In this document: in pieces, positions 49,631-58,785 of the stretch
Position numbering within the stretch: the first letter of the stretch is position 1
Layout: the number at the start of each line of letters is the position of its first letter
Source: Fasciolopsis buskii
Taxonomy: Eukaryota; Platyhelminthes; Trematoda; Plagiorchiida; Fasciolidae
DNA length: 64,000 nt
NCBI GenBank assembly: GCA_008360955.1
Contig: LUCM01004322.1
Span: 65,839 to 129,838 of the forward strand
Direction: 5' to 3'
Notes under the pieces: generated by a model
What the model saw: the letters and a program-made list of their open reading frames with translations, nothing else
Told to the model about the DNA's origin: nothing
Databases searched by the model: none
Position numbers and translations under genes: made by a program

Positions 49631-50110
49631 TTGTCGTTGTTAATAAATTACGGTCGATCAGTCATTCGACAATGTTGTGGCAGCCCATGTTGCTTAGTAG
49701 AGCCACTGGCTAAGAACTCTCGACATCAGCTAGCGGGAGATTCCATGGAAATAACTCCTGTATCCTCGGATGATTACTTCCTGATTAAATATCTCTCAAA
49801 CCAAACGAGGGAGAATGTTTTGGTATCATATGTGCGACACACAAGATCCAAAGAAGGCCATTCATCCTGGCGACTGATTGCAAACCCCACGTTGTGTTTT
49901 GCGACAAAACCAAGCTGCTTTATCCACTCATTCTGCTTGCCACCAAAATATGTAGGTAATAGGTTGCTTCGAGTAAAATTTCTAAACCTGGCCCACGTAG
50001 TCCTGGGCGTCAAGTCACGTCACTGCATCTTTTGGCTCACTTTGGGACAGGATCAGACGGGAAGCGTAGAAATTATTGCTCTTGTTATTCTTTCCATCTG
50101 TTATCTTTTT
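49631..50110 (+). CDS. Long open frame, possible exon, product unknown
   Basis: The frame is open for 215 codons, the longest non-repeat frame in the window. Only about the first 160 codons are unique; the rest reads into an antisense SINE. There is no ATG at the left end (it starts at a ttg), with the first ATG at about residue 38. It contains SDDYFLIKYLSNQTRENVLV, a mixed middle, and a hydrophobic segment IIALVILSICYLFVRFI just before the SINE. A donor-like tgtag|gtaata occurs near 49953. The minus strand is also open over 49774-50013 (GFVAKHNVGFAISRQDEW), so the coding strand is uncertain. No family recognised. Confidence 0.28.
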
Positions 50111-50292
50111 GTTCGTTTTATTACTGAACTAAACGTGTGCAACACTTTTCACGAAAGAGAACATGGCAAACAGAAGGCCGCCAACTGGAGAGCGGGGGGG
50201 GGGGGGGAAGTAGACCGGCCGCGGAAGGATTCGAACCCGCAAACTCCAGGTTCAAACGGCACGATCTTATCCACTTGATCGTCGTCAGTCAG
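50111..50292 (-). mobile_element. Family B tRNA-derived SINE, copy 6, with poly-G insertion
   Basis: Minus-strand copy: the B box reads ggattcgaacccgc on the + strand, with the A-box side cttatccacttgatc and the tail side tattactgaactaaacgtgtg. Between body and head lies a run of about 14 G that is absent from the other copies. The ends are diverged. Confidence 0.75.
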
Positions 50293-50730
50293 CCGACGAC
50301 CGACCTAAGGACTGACCACGAGAATAGGTAACGCGGTAAAGAAGTCGATTACTATCGACAAGGAGATTATTGAAGTCCAAAGGCACTTGGAATCACCGAT
50401 GAGCAAAGAAAATTAACCAACATCTGTTTTGTGAGTCTTTCTTACCATAAAAACCAGCTGTCAGTTGCAGATTACTGATCTTTATGGAGAGCGAATAGTT
50501 ATTCCGAAATTGCTTACTTCTGATGCCTACATAAAACTCCAAGATGTACATCCGTTGCAGAGCAACGTAAAAGTCTTCAGGGGCAGTCATATTTGTTGGA
50601 CTTCATTTGGATCTTGACAACGAGCAAATGGTCACCAAAAGCATTTTAAATCTCCTGCCAATTTGGGTCACAGTCGTGGCCAGTGACGCGAAAACGAGGG
50701 CTTGGAGTCCCCATTGATTTTTGCTGACAG
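50293..50730. other. Unassigned DNA
   Basis: No feature recognised. If the following exon is real, this would be intron with a good polypyrimidine stretch (ttgatttttgctgacag) at its end. Confidence 0.4.
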
Positions 50731-50969
50731 GTTTCTTGTGTCTACAACGAATTGACCAGAAAGTGGTGTCGTACAACAACGACCCATTAGTCAGTTTACA
50801 ACTAGTATACTTTAGATTAAGTTTCCCGGAAGAACTTGTTCTTGATAATGTGCCTCTGTTTGAATCGACCGGATTTTCCACTTTCGGGCAGTATCATCCT
50901 AAATGGATGCCACAAAATTTGACAGCAAAGGCAGAACAGATTGCTCATGAGAAACTTATTAGCTCGTGA
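50731..50969 (+). CDS. Candidate terminal exon, product unknown
   Basis: A strong acceptor (gatttttgctgacag) is followed by 79 codons in a single open frame ending in TGA. The composition is convincingly protein-like: FLCLQRIDQKVVSYNNDPLV, a middle with FPEELVLDNVPLFESTG, then FGQYHPKWMPQNLTAKAEQI and AHEKLISS. A donor-like ctc|gtgaat overlaps the last codons, so it could be an internal exon. No domain recognised. It lies between two antisense SINE copies, as expected for an exon among repeat-filled introns. Confidence 0.35.
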
Positions 50970-51186
50970 ATGAAGCCAGCTAACGGGTTTCGAAGACGGT
51001 GTCGTCAAATTAATATCGACTAGCATGCTGTCGATGGTTACATACACACACGCAATTGGCCGGTACGTCGACACGAACAAAACGAGCACAACCATTGCAA
51101 CCATACACGTCACATCCAGTAACATCACGCAACAACCATTTCTCCACTGGCACATGTTCGCATCGAAACAGATGGTTCATATCTTT

Positions 51187-51350
51187 GATCGTTTACTTCC
51201 TTTATTAATGAAATAACGATATACATTAATTTTCAGGAAGGGGACCGCGGCCAACATAGGGCTGCCAAGTGTGGAAGTTGACCGTCGGTGGAAGGATTCG
51301 CACCCGCGACCTTCACGTCCAAACTCCAGGACCTCATCCGCCGGCCAACC
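51187..51350 (-). mobile_element. Family B tRNA-derived SINE, copy 7
   Basis: Minus-strand copy. On the + strand it begins with the tail (tttattaatgaaataac), then ggaaggggaccgcggcc, ggctgccaag, and the B box as ggattcgcacccgc. It ends with the A-box side (cctcatccgccggccaac). Well preserved. Confidence 0.86.
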
Positions 51351-51509
51351 GAGACATACAATACCCAGACAACTGAGAGATGCTATGCTGGGAAGATAGT
51401 CAACCTATTAGAGAACGGTTAGTCATCTTGACCTTTGTCTCAGGTATTTTACTTCGATTCTTGCCTTTCCATGGGTAGTCCTTACACTATTATTCAGTCG
51501 AACACACAG

Positions 51510-51754
51510 GTGCCTGCTTTGTTCGTCTTCGTACGGTGATTCTCGTCCAAAATCAGTCTGGAATTTGTCATGGCTTTGGTAGCTTTATTTTCGAGTCGAA
51601 ATTTGGCAGTCTGATCCTAAAAAACGATCATCCTTGTGACATTTGGACGCAAGGATCACCAGTTTACTCCTTTCGTTCTATTGCACTATTTCGCATTGTC
51701 ATTGGCCGGTTCCCACATCACCTAAATTCGGCATATTTGTTGCTTACCAAATAA
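51510..51754 (+). CDS. Candidate terminal exon with adjacent poly(A) signal
   Basis: After an acceptor-like tcgaacacacag, an open frame of 81 codons reads ACFVRLRTVILVQNQSGICH, GFGSFIFESKFGSLILKN, an HPCDIWTQGSPVYSF middle, and ends LLLTK-stop. The stop codon lies inside accaaataaag, so an aataaa signal overlaps the end of the frame, and a second aataaa follows within 15 bases. QNQSGxxxGFGSFIFES faintly resembles the RNP1 region of an RRM (…RGFGFVTF), but the rest of the domain is not visible. I do not assign it. Confidence 0.32.
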
Positions 51755-52010
51755 AGACGAAATAAAACGATCAAAAAATATGAAAACCATAAAGGATTAC
51801 ATCAATAAATCAATTTTCGAATCTTGTGGTTTTATTCACCCAATCGGGAACAAATTACGCTCACAATTTTATCAGCCCAAATCCATTAGTCATGCATTCA
51901 TACATGGCATAAATTCATTCATTTGTTGATCTATTGAACCGCTTAACCGTTTCACCAATCCCATATACTGGATGACCAGATCCACTTTCTGTCCTGCATC
52001 TCACTTCTGG

Positions 52011-52187
52011 TTTTATCTTTTTTAACTTTCTTTAATAATGAAATGAAAATGCACATCGTTTTCCATGAAACGGGCCACGGGTAGAAGTGGGTTGCCAAGT
52101 GGGGAATTTGACCGGTCACGAGGGGATTCGAACCCGCGACTTTCATCTCCAAACGCGGCGAGCTTCTCCGCTGAACCGACGCCGGTT
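52011..52187 (-). mobile_element. Family B tRNA-derived SINE, copy 8
   Basis: Minus-strand copy: tail tttaataatgaaatgaaaat, body aacgggccacgggtag and ttgccaagtggggaat, B box as ggattcgaacccgcg, head end gctgaaccgacgccgg. Long antisense open frames across it (up to 141 codons) read the SINE and are not genes. Confidence 0.85.
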
Positions 52188-52515
52188 GCTGTTGTTGGAT
52201 CATCTCGATTAAACAACCGAATAAAAGTCTCCTGAGTCGCCACCAGTGACGTCGTGCGTCAGCCGGTGAAACTGATTTGCAGCTAGGAGAAAGGTCAAAT
52301 GATCGATCAGGTGTGCGCAGGTGCATGTACACCCATTTAGCAACTGAAAACAAAAGTTTACCGATGCTATAGACCATTAATCGGTCTGTTTATCAGTTAA
52401 GGACGAATACGGAACTCATACACAAATTCTGACTGCAGTCTGTTGCATCGAGTGTAAAAATAAATTCCGAACCACTTCACTTTTTGGGTTAAAAGAATTG
52501 GGAAAATTGCGCCAA

Positions 52516-52546
52516 CCCTCCCCCCGCCCCCGCCCGCCCACCCACC
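52516..52546 (-). other. G-quadruplex-type motif
   Basis: The minus strand carries six successive runs of three or more G separated by single bases (gggtgggtgggcgggc, then ggggg and gggggg runs, then aggg). This satisfies the usual G3+N1-7 quadruplex rule with very short loops. It is isolated in AT-rich DNA. Confidence 0.85.
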
Positions 52547-52649
52547 TCAAGCTGCTTGACCCAGTAAATTGACTAGGGCAAAATGGTTGAACCAGTAGGT
52601 TGCTATGATACTAGATGTCTAGGGATTTCTAGTTGAAACGGAAATACAT

Positions 52650-53020
52650 TTTAGTAGTAGGAGATTCAGTGTTTTCATGAAATAATCCACCGTACCTAGG
52701 CTACCTGCAGAGAAGCCATTTATCAGTAGGGGTCGATCGCTTTGAGCTAGCGGGCAGTAACCGTGCAAATTAGTGACGGATAGGTGCAACATCATGTGGT
52801 GAAGTTCAACAAACCATTCAGAGCCTGCCCGGTAGCTTAATGGCTAAGGCGTTCAACTCAAAGTCGTTCATCCCGGGTTCGCGTCCCAATTCGGGCGCGA
52901 TGGATATGCACTGCTCATGATTCCTAACAAGTTGGATGAAACAGCTGTACAGTGCTTCCATGGTTTCTTAATGGTGAGTTCAGCGACGATATCACATGGT
53001 GAATTATTTCATAGACATAC
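52650..53020 (+). mobile_element. Family A repeat, copy 2, with 40-bp inverted tail at its 5' end
   Basis: The + copy runs from the body (cctaggctacctgcagagaa) through A box tagcttaatgg (52833-52843), B box gggttcgcgtc (52875-52885), closing stem gcccggt / attcgggc, hammerhead region and tail to gtgaattatttcat. The preceding 40 bases (tagtagtaggagattcag, tttcatgaaataatccacc) are the family tail in reverse orientation, fused directly to the body at gtac|ctagg. The element therefore has short terminal inverted repeats. Confidence 0.85.
52902..52959 (+). ncRNA. Hammerhead ribozyme motif, G5 mutated
   Basis: Stem I (gcactg / cagtgc, with gga / tcc clamp), gaaac box and cleavage triplet gta are all present. 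The stem II loop is 3 bases longer (aacaagtt). The core reads ctcatga, the same G5-to-C change as in the copy at 18.4 kb, so cleavage should be blocked. Confidence 0.72.
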
Positions 53021-53850
53021 ATTTATTGGAATAGAGAGAAAAACAAAAGAGGTCTTCACGTGCTGATTTGTAATTTGCCAAGGGCGTATTGAATAAAACG
53101 TATTGTTTAACTTGATCATACCAAATGCCATTGTCTTTTCTTTTGAAGTTTGCACCGGATATTTGAGTTCCCATTGCGAGATCTATATTCACTGGAGTGT
53201 CGATAATATCTCGCCGGAGAAAAATACCTCGGAGGTAATTTGACTAATACCCTAATATTCCAACAAAGGGTATACCAAACGAGATGCCGAGTACAGTTGA
53301 TTCAACAGGCGGGCACGTGCAGCCCGGGGGGCAGGGATTCTCCTGGAACCGCCTAAACTGATTTTTAAGCCGGCAAAACTTTTGTTTGATGCCGGAAAAC
53401 CGTTAAATCATTCCTAATTTCAAACAAGTTCTACTTCAAATGCGACAGAAATCGGCAGAGAAGTAAAGAAAAGCGGTCAATACGCCGAATATGAGAATCA
53501 AAGTATGAACAGATGTGAAAAACGTCATTCGTTTGTGCGTGACTTTTCCTCTCGTCCTGGGCCCGATAATCCTAGGTGTTAAGTTCGATAACCGCGTCCG
53601 TCGTTTCAGGAAACTTTGACCAAAAGGATGCGAAAATATTCGGTATTCTTATCTGCAATGACCGGTCGATCTGAATAAGTTTGTGCGAATAAATGAGTGC
53701 ATTCGTACTGGAATTACAAACGCAGACAAAAGCATCAAAATTCATGCTAAAATGGACTGCATTTGGCATTGGACTGCCTTTTCGTTCGTTTGAACTCCGC
53801 CAATAAACTTGCATGTCATATATCTAGTACTATTCGTCTGCCATTCACAT
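53021..53850. other. Unassigned DNA
   Basis: No gene recognised. 53310-53350 is G+C-rich (gcagcccggggggcaggg). Confidence 0.45.
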
Positions 53851-54033
53851 TGTTTTTTATCTTGTCCTTTGCTTTTTTTATTAATGAAATATTTATGTCC
53901 ATCACTTATCAGGAAGGGGGCCGCAGCCAGCAGAGTGCTGCCATGTGGGGAAGTTGACCGGGGTGGGAGAATTCGAACCCGCAACCTTCAAGTCGAAATG
54001 AGGCAATCTTATCCGCTTGGCCACCGCCGGACG
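53851..54033 (-). mobile_element. Family B tRNA-derived SINE, copy 9
   Basis: Minus-strand copy with tail ctttttttattaatgaaat, body gaagggggccgcagcc, B box as gaattcgaacccgc and head end tccgcttggccaccgccgg. Its head faces the head of copy 10, which lies 160 bp away on the other strand. Confidence 0.86.
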
Positions 54034-54192
54034 TAACCTATCGAAAATCCAACTTCTAACGAGATTCCCGAATTGATTAGGATTGGTGTATGCACTGTGT
54101 AAAATGATTCAGGCTGATAGAGTATTTTATCAACAAATGGAAGTTTTTCACAGCATTCCCGGCTACTATTAGACTCTTAACCGCTAAATATG

Positions 54193-54378
54193 GACTGCAG
54201 TGGTCAAATAGATAAGGTTATGGTGTTCGGGCATGAAGGTCAAAGGTTAGAATCTTCAACTGCAGGTAAACTTCCCCTGATTAGCCGTCCTCTGTTAGTC
54301 TCGACCTTTTTCCAGAAAAATGATGCACATTGTTGTTTCACCAATAAAGGAAGTAAGAAGATAAAAGATAAAAAAATC
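54193..54378 (+). mobile_element. Family B tRNA-derived SINE, copy 10, diverged
   Basis: Head tgcagtggtcaaatagataa, decayed B box (aggttagaatct), body ttccagaaaaatgatgcac, tail caccaataaaggaagtaag and gataaaagataaaaaa. It is older than the others by sequence divergence. Confidence 0.8.
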
Positions 54379-55932
54379 CATGAAATTGATGTTTGGCACC
54401 TAGTGGGAAACCTTCTATTTCCATGCAAAGTGAGTTTGCCCAATATCCGTCGGTCGGGCTTAGACAATCGTGAACGTCGACTAAGATCCATCAGCCGCAG
54501 AATCTCATGATTCTGTTTGGTTGGGCAAATGACCAATCTACCCTCGAATAGATTTTTCTTCACAAAAAGTTACCTGGAGTGGGAGTTATTTTTATCTCGT
54601 CTTCTGAATCTATTGTCCCATTGAATATACTCTGAAAAGTAAACTTCAACGCATCAACCAGCTAGACACAAGTGAACATGAGCACAATTTGTGCCCCACT
54701 TTAACTCTTGAGGGCATACCAGAGACGATGAGGTTTGCGAACATCAAGGATTTTAGCTTCTCTATTCTATCGTGGTTCCCCCGAAAACCACTCCGTTTGT
54801 GCTTATCGTGGATTTAAAGTTCACGCAAGTTTTCATTTCAAATTTTTATTCTTACCAAAACGTTTTTTTAATGAGAAGGTTAAATACCTTCTGTTTCGTT
54901 GGTATAGGAGCAATTCCATGCACAAGGAATAATTGCGGCTTGGTTAGTTTATTCGATGGCGAAACTATTGAATGAAAGATGCACAAAACTAACGGTCCTC
55001 TGTGTAAGTCGAAAAATGTTTACATCACCTGGACGTCTTCATTGTTCTCACACTTTCCCGATAGGTCAGTAGTTTTCACCCATCTAAACAACAACTGAAA
55101 ATTTTAAAAAGATATATACCGCATATTCTGTATTGACATATAAGGTCGTACTTTCGTATTCACGCTTCTCACATTAACTAACCCGGTGTCTAGTGCTCGA
55201 CGCCACGTGATGTCGAGATCACTGTGAACATGAGAGCTGAGCATGCACCATTAGACTGGTTTGTGTAGCTCGACTGAACTGTATTGCATGTGTCAAAAGC
55301 AATCGACTACGTTGTCGTGTTTGCGTATGCACCCACTAAGTGCATTTCTTCTTAGATAAAAAGATTCAATTGTGTGAGACATGCCTTTGTTACTTTGATC
55401 CGTGTCCAGCAAACGTGCCTTCGGAATGCAAAATTAACTATATCTTTAGATAGTAAAGGATATCTATTATCCAAAGCCACTAATTATTTCCGACAGACGT
55501 AAACCATGTGATAAGAAGCAACGTCAATCCGATTGATGCTCGCTCTCATCGTTACTTCTATGAGTTCGAATCAAACATGTGACCATTGACCATTAGCAAC
55601 GTGGGTCAGTTCGAGATTGTCGGCCATTGTGATCGAAACATGTGGGTCCATATCACGATTTTTTAGGGCTCGACGTTTTATTCGTGCATAGTTCGTGGTC
55701 CCGCTGGTAGGAAAAACGCTACTTGCAAAGCTACTTCTAGACGACAGCTGTCAATGTAAGCAAAACATTGCACTCCGTTGCAGATACTATGGTTGTGCCA
55801 TTCGCTCTGTTAAATGTGCGCAGATACATTCCTCATGAGGCCATTTACAGTGAGAGGAGTAAGTCCTTGAGAATTCAGCTGACTAGAAACCTAGGAAACC
55901 AGCTCGAGCTTTCGTACATCATTAAATTTGGT
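54379..55932. other. Unassigned DNA
   Basis: No element recognised. Overlapping + strand frames at 54735-54975 (PKTTPFVLIVDLKFTQVF) have some protein-like character but no splice support. Confidence 0.4.
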
Positions 55933-56483
55933 ATGTATTAGTAGTAGGAGATTATTTGTTTTCATGAAATTATTCACCATGTGTTATCAACGATCAACTC
56001 ACCATTACGAAAAAATGAAAGCAATTGACAGCTGTTTCATCCTTGATAAGAATCTTGAACAATGAATATTCACCGTGCCCTAACTGGAGCGCGAACCTGG
56101 GAAGAACGGTCTTCAATCATGTCCAAAGCCTTCGTTGTACTTAGGCTACCTGCAGAGAAGTCATTTATCAGTAGGGGTCGATCGCTGTAAGCTAACGGAC
56201 AGTAACCGTGCAAATCAGTGACGGATAGGTGCAACATCATGTGGTGAGGGTCAACAAACCGTTCAGAGCCCGCCCGGTAGCGTAATGGCTAACTTGTTCG
56301 ACTCAAAATCGTTCGTCCCGGGTTCGCGTCCCAGTTGGGGCGCGGTGGATATGCACTGCTGATGATTCCTAACAAGGATGAAACAGCTGCGCAGTGCTTC
56401 TATGATTTCTTAATACTCAGTTGATCGGTAGTATCACATTGTAAATCATCCCACGAAAACATTTAATCTCCAACTGCTAACAC
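55933..56483. mobile_element. Family A repeat, fold-back: inverted 3' part plus full + copy 3
   Basis: The first 175 bp are the family's B-box side, decayed hammerhead and tail on the minus strand (tagtagtaggagatt, tcaactcaccattacg, gagcgcgaacctgggaag). At 56120 a + strand copy starts at its true 5' end (tgtccaaagccttcg). It has A box tagcgtaatgg (56278-56288), B box gggttcgcgtc (56320-56330), hammerhead and tail. The arms are about 165 bp and flank about 200 bp. The inverted half is more diverged than the + half. Confidence 0.85.
56347..56402 (+). ncRNA. Hammerhead ribozyme motif, core intact, cleavage site mutated
   Basis: Core boxes ctgatga and gaaac are both intact, stem I is gcactg / cagtgc, and stem II is ttcct-aaca-aggat. 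The cleavage triplet, gta in other copies, reads gcg, which breaks the U16.1 pair and puts G at position 17, so self-cleavage is not expected. Confidence 0.75.
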
Positions 56484-56502
56484 ATACCAAGAATCAAAAC
56501 TG

Positions 56503-56812
56503 TGTCCAAAGCCTTCGTCGTACTTAGGCCACTTGCAGAGAAGTCATCTATCAGTTGGCTTTGATGCTATACACTGGCAGCTCTTGGCCGCGCAGATCAG
56601 TTGCGGATAGGTGCAACAAACGGTTGACAACCTCCCCGGTAGCGCAATGACTAATGCGTTCGAGTAAAATTCGTCTGTCCTTGTTAAGGTGCTCGGTGGA
56701 TATACACTACTGACGTTTTCTAGCAAGTTGGACTAAAAAGTACGCCCGCTGTTTCTTATTCGAGAGCTGAGCATTGATATCACGTGGCGAATAATTTCAT
56801 GATGATATCATG
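56503..56812 (+). mobile_element. Family A repeat, copy 4, tandem to copy 3 and diverged
   Basis: Begins with the same 5' end (tgtccaaagccttcgtcg) directly after the tail of copy 3. A box tagcgcaatga is kept; the B box and hammerhead region (tactgacg, ggactaaaaag) are decayed; the tail is recognisable (gagctgagcattgatatc). It forms a head-to-tail dimer with copy 3. Confidence 0.75.
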
Positions 56813-57249
56813 AAATGTAAAGAATCGGAGTGTAGTGTGGGTAACATTTTCCATCCGAATGTGATTGATGTGATCGAGGAATATGAACACCCACGAACTC
56901 CCCTTTATCAGAGCGTCATCTGGAATACTGGGAGTAAAATTTTTGAGAGCAATTTATTTGATCCATTCCCACAATCCACCTTCAACTTAGAATTGCAAAT
57001 AAAACAACATAGATAGAATTGAGTTCTCTATCTAAAAAGAAGGTCATCAATGCGAGAGGCATTTGGAAAGGGTACAAAACTGCTAGAACAGATGGGTAGT
57101 AACGTATAAAAAATCACACAGAACACATTGAGAGCAACACATTGTGGCGAACAAGCTCGTTTTCCGTTATTCGTAAGCATGCCAATACATAACATCAAAT
57201 ATGGTTGGGGATGGATCAAATTAAGTTGTCCGTTTGCAGTCACACCAGT

Positions 57250-57676
57250 TCACAACTCGAAGAATATGTGTCTGTGTGTATGTGTAATTGATCGATTTGT
57301 CACCCGCTCAGGTTGTAAACCCTTTGTTGGATAATGACAAGTGAGCCAGGGAAGTTTAAGAGTTTGGACAAATTGTTTCTGAGCCCACAGATAGGAGTTA
57401 TAGAGACGGATAGATACGGCTTCGGCTGTGTTCAACATGCGACACTTGGCAATTCTTAAGTGTTTGCTTCTAACTTTGCAGATGGTGCGAGAAGCACTTG
57501 TCACCTTTACTGAGTGATTTGACTCGACATACCGCGCTAGTAGTTATCGTAACTGCTCCTGTGCTCAACCAAGCCGGGAGGTGTTCACGAACGCGATCGG
57601 ACAAACGCCTGGTCGTGTGGCCAGTATACCTAGTCCCACAGGAGTAGGTGAATGAATACACACAGAATGAAGTCAC
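57250..57676 (-). pseudogene. GIY-YIG endonuclease domain of the Penelope-like element
   Basis: Residues SFTYSCGTRYTGHTTRRLSD followed by RVREHLP match the Cys-x-Cys…Y-x-G-x-T…R…EH pattern of the domain fused to Penelope-type RTs. The first Cys of the pair is Tyr here and the usual YIG is YTG. The reading changes frame near 57480 to continue LRIAKCRMLNTAEAVSIRLY. The last part overlaps the left inverted arm, showing that the arms derive from the element's 3' end. Confidence 0.82.
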
Positions 57677-57993
57677 AGAATTTGACAGTGTGCTGTTTAG
57701 TTGAAAAAATGATCGGTTTAGATGTGAATACAGTTTTCAACTGTGCAGCAAAAAATGTTCCGCTGGATGAACTTGACAGTTTCCGTTGGATAATTTGCGC
57801 TTCCGTGTCACCTTTGAAAGGCAAACGAACGTATACGGGTTTCTTTATTGGTCCTATTTCTTTTTGTCTTACTTCGTGTTTTTCCATAGCCTTATTTATG
57901 AACCTTCCAGGGTAACCATTTTGTACGAACACGTTCCGCAGGAAATGAAGTTCATTTTTAATTGTGTCGTCCGTAGATATTCTTCTTGCTCTC

Positions 57994-58560
57994 TCAACTA
58001 AACAGCATATTACCTTCTCCCTTATGTAACGGCATAAAGTTGTGAAAATGAATGTACTGTCCGTTCCACGTTGCCTTTCTATAGACTGATAGTTGTGCAG
58101 ATCCGTCCTGCCGTCGCCTTACGTGCACATCTAAGTATGCTAAGCTACGGTCTGCTTCTTTTTCTAGTGTAAAATCTACATTTGGATGGACATTTTTAAA
58201 CGTATGCAGCATATGGTTTACGTCTGCATGTTCTTCCGTAACAAATAGTATATCGACAACATAACTTTTGTATGCGATACAGTGCCCAATTGGTGAGCGC
58301 AGTTGATTATTCTCCAGTTTGGACATAAAGATGTCAGCAAACAATGATCTCAGTGGCGTCTCCATTGCCAATCCGTCCTTTTGTCGGTGTATTTTACCAC
58401 TGAATTGAAGTTGAGCATTTTCGGTACACACAAAGAGTATTTGCTTCAGTTCATTCAGTGAAATCTTTATGGTGATATCGTTATCTTGAATGTACTCGCA
58501 AATGTAACCAATGGTTTCGCTGATCGGAACAATTGTAAAGAGAGAAATTACAACTCCCCT
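57994..58560 (-). pseudogene. Penelope-like reverse transcriptase fragment
   Basis: An uninterrupted frame covers RT motifs 3 to 7: the QKDGLAMETPL block, the catalytic box as Y-V-V-D (one Asp lost), and the YRKATWNGQYIHFHNF signature that is specific to this retroelement class. It ends at a frameshift near 58020, after which the reading continues in another frame as CCLVERARRIS. Loss of one catalytic Asp, missing N-terminal motifs and frameshifts make it non-functional. Confidence 0.88.
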
Positions 58561-58573
58561 CCCATGCTCTGTG

Positions 58574-58785
58574 GGCCTAGAAACAATTTGTCCAGACTCT
58601 TAGACTTCCCTGGCTCACTTGTCCTTATCCAACAAAGGGTTTACAACCTGATCGTGTGACAAATTGATGTGACTGCAAGCCGACAATTTCCCTTGATCCA
58701 TCTCCAACCCTATTTGATGTTATCTATTAGTATGCGTACGAATAACTGAAAACGAGCTTATTCGTCACGTTTTGTTGTTCTCGTT
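58574..58785 (+). repeat. Right inverted arm of the Penelope-like element
   Basis: It is the reverse complement of the element's own 3' end (57130-57389), sharing blocks such as ggttgtaaaccctttgttgg and agctcgttttc. The left arm has about 45 extra bases (a tgtgtctgtgtg stretch). Loop length between arms is about 1.18 kb, so a single strand could fold into a long hairpin. Confidence 0.88.

Larger units (their letters stand above)
57130..58785 (-). mobile_element. Degenerate Penelope-like element with inverted 3'-end arms
   Basis: On the minus strand the order is RT, linker, GIY-YIG endonuclease, C-terminal tail, as in Penelope-like elements. RT: SLFTIVPISETIGYICEY, GLAMETPLRSLFADIF, YLDVHVRR and NGQYIHFHNFMPLH. 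The YVDD box reads YVVD. A frameshift follows, then ERARRISTDDTIKNELHF and NGYPGRFINKAM. The GIY-YIG block comes next (SCGTRYTGHTTRRLSDRVRE then HLP), and then AEAVSIRLYN. 57130-57389 and 58574-58785 are inverted copies of each other. The RT lacks its N-terminal third, and the right arm joins directly at the truncation. Confidence 0.9.

Noticed and set aside
51510..51754. RRM (RNA-recognition motif) identity for the candidate exon
   Set aside because: Only a short GFGSFIFES stretch resembles RNP1; RNP2 and the remaining strands are not visible.
51952..52377. 141-codon minus-strand frame
   Set aside because: Most of it reads through family B SINE copy 8; the SINE-derived residues recur in frames over other copies.
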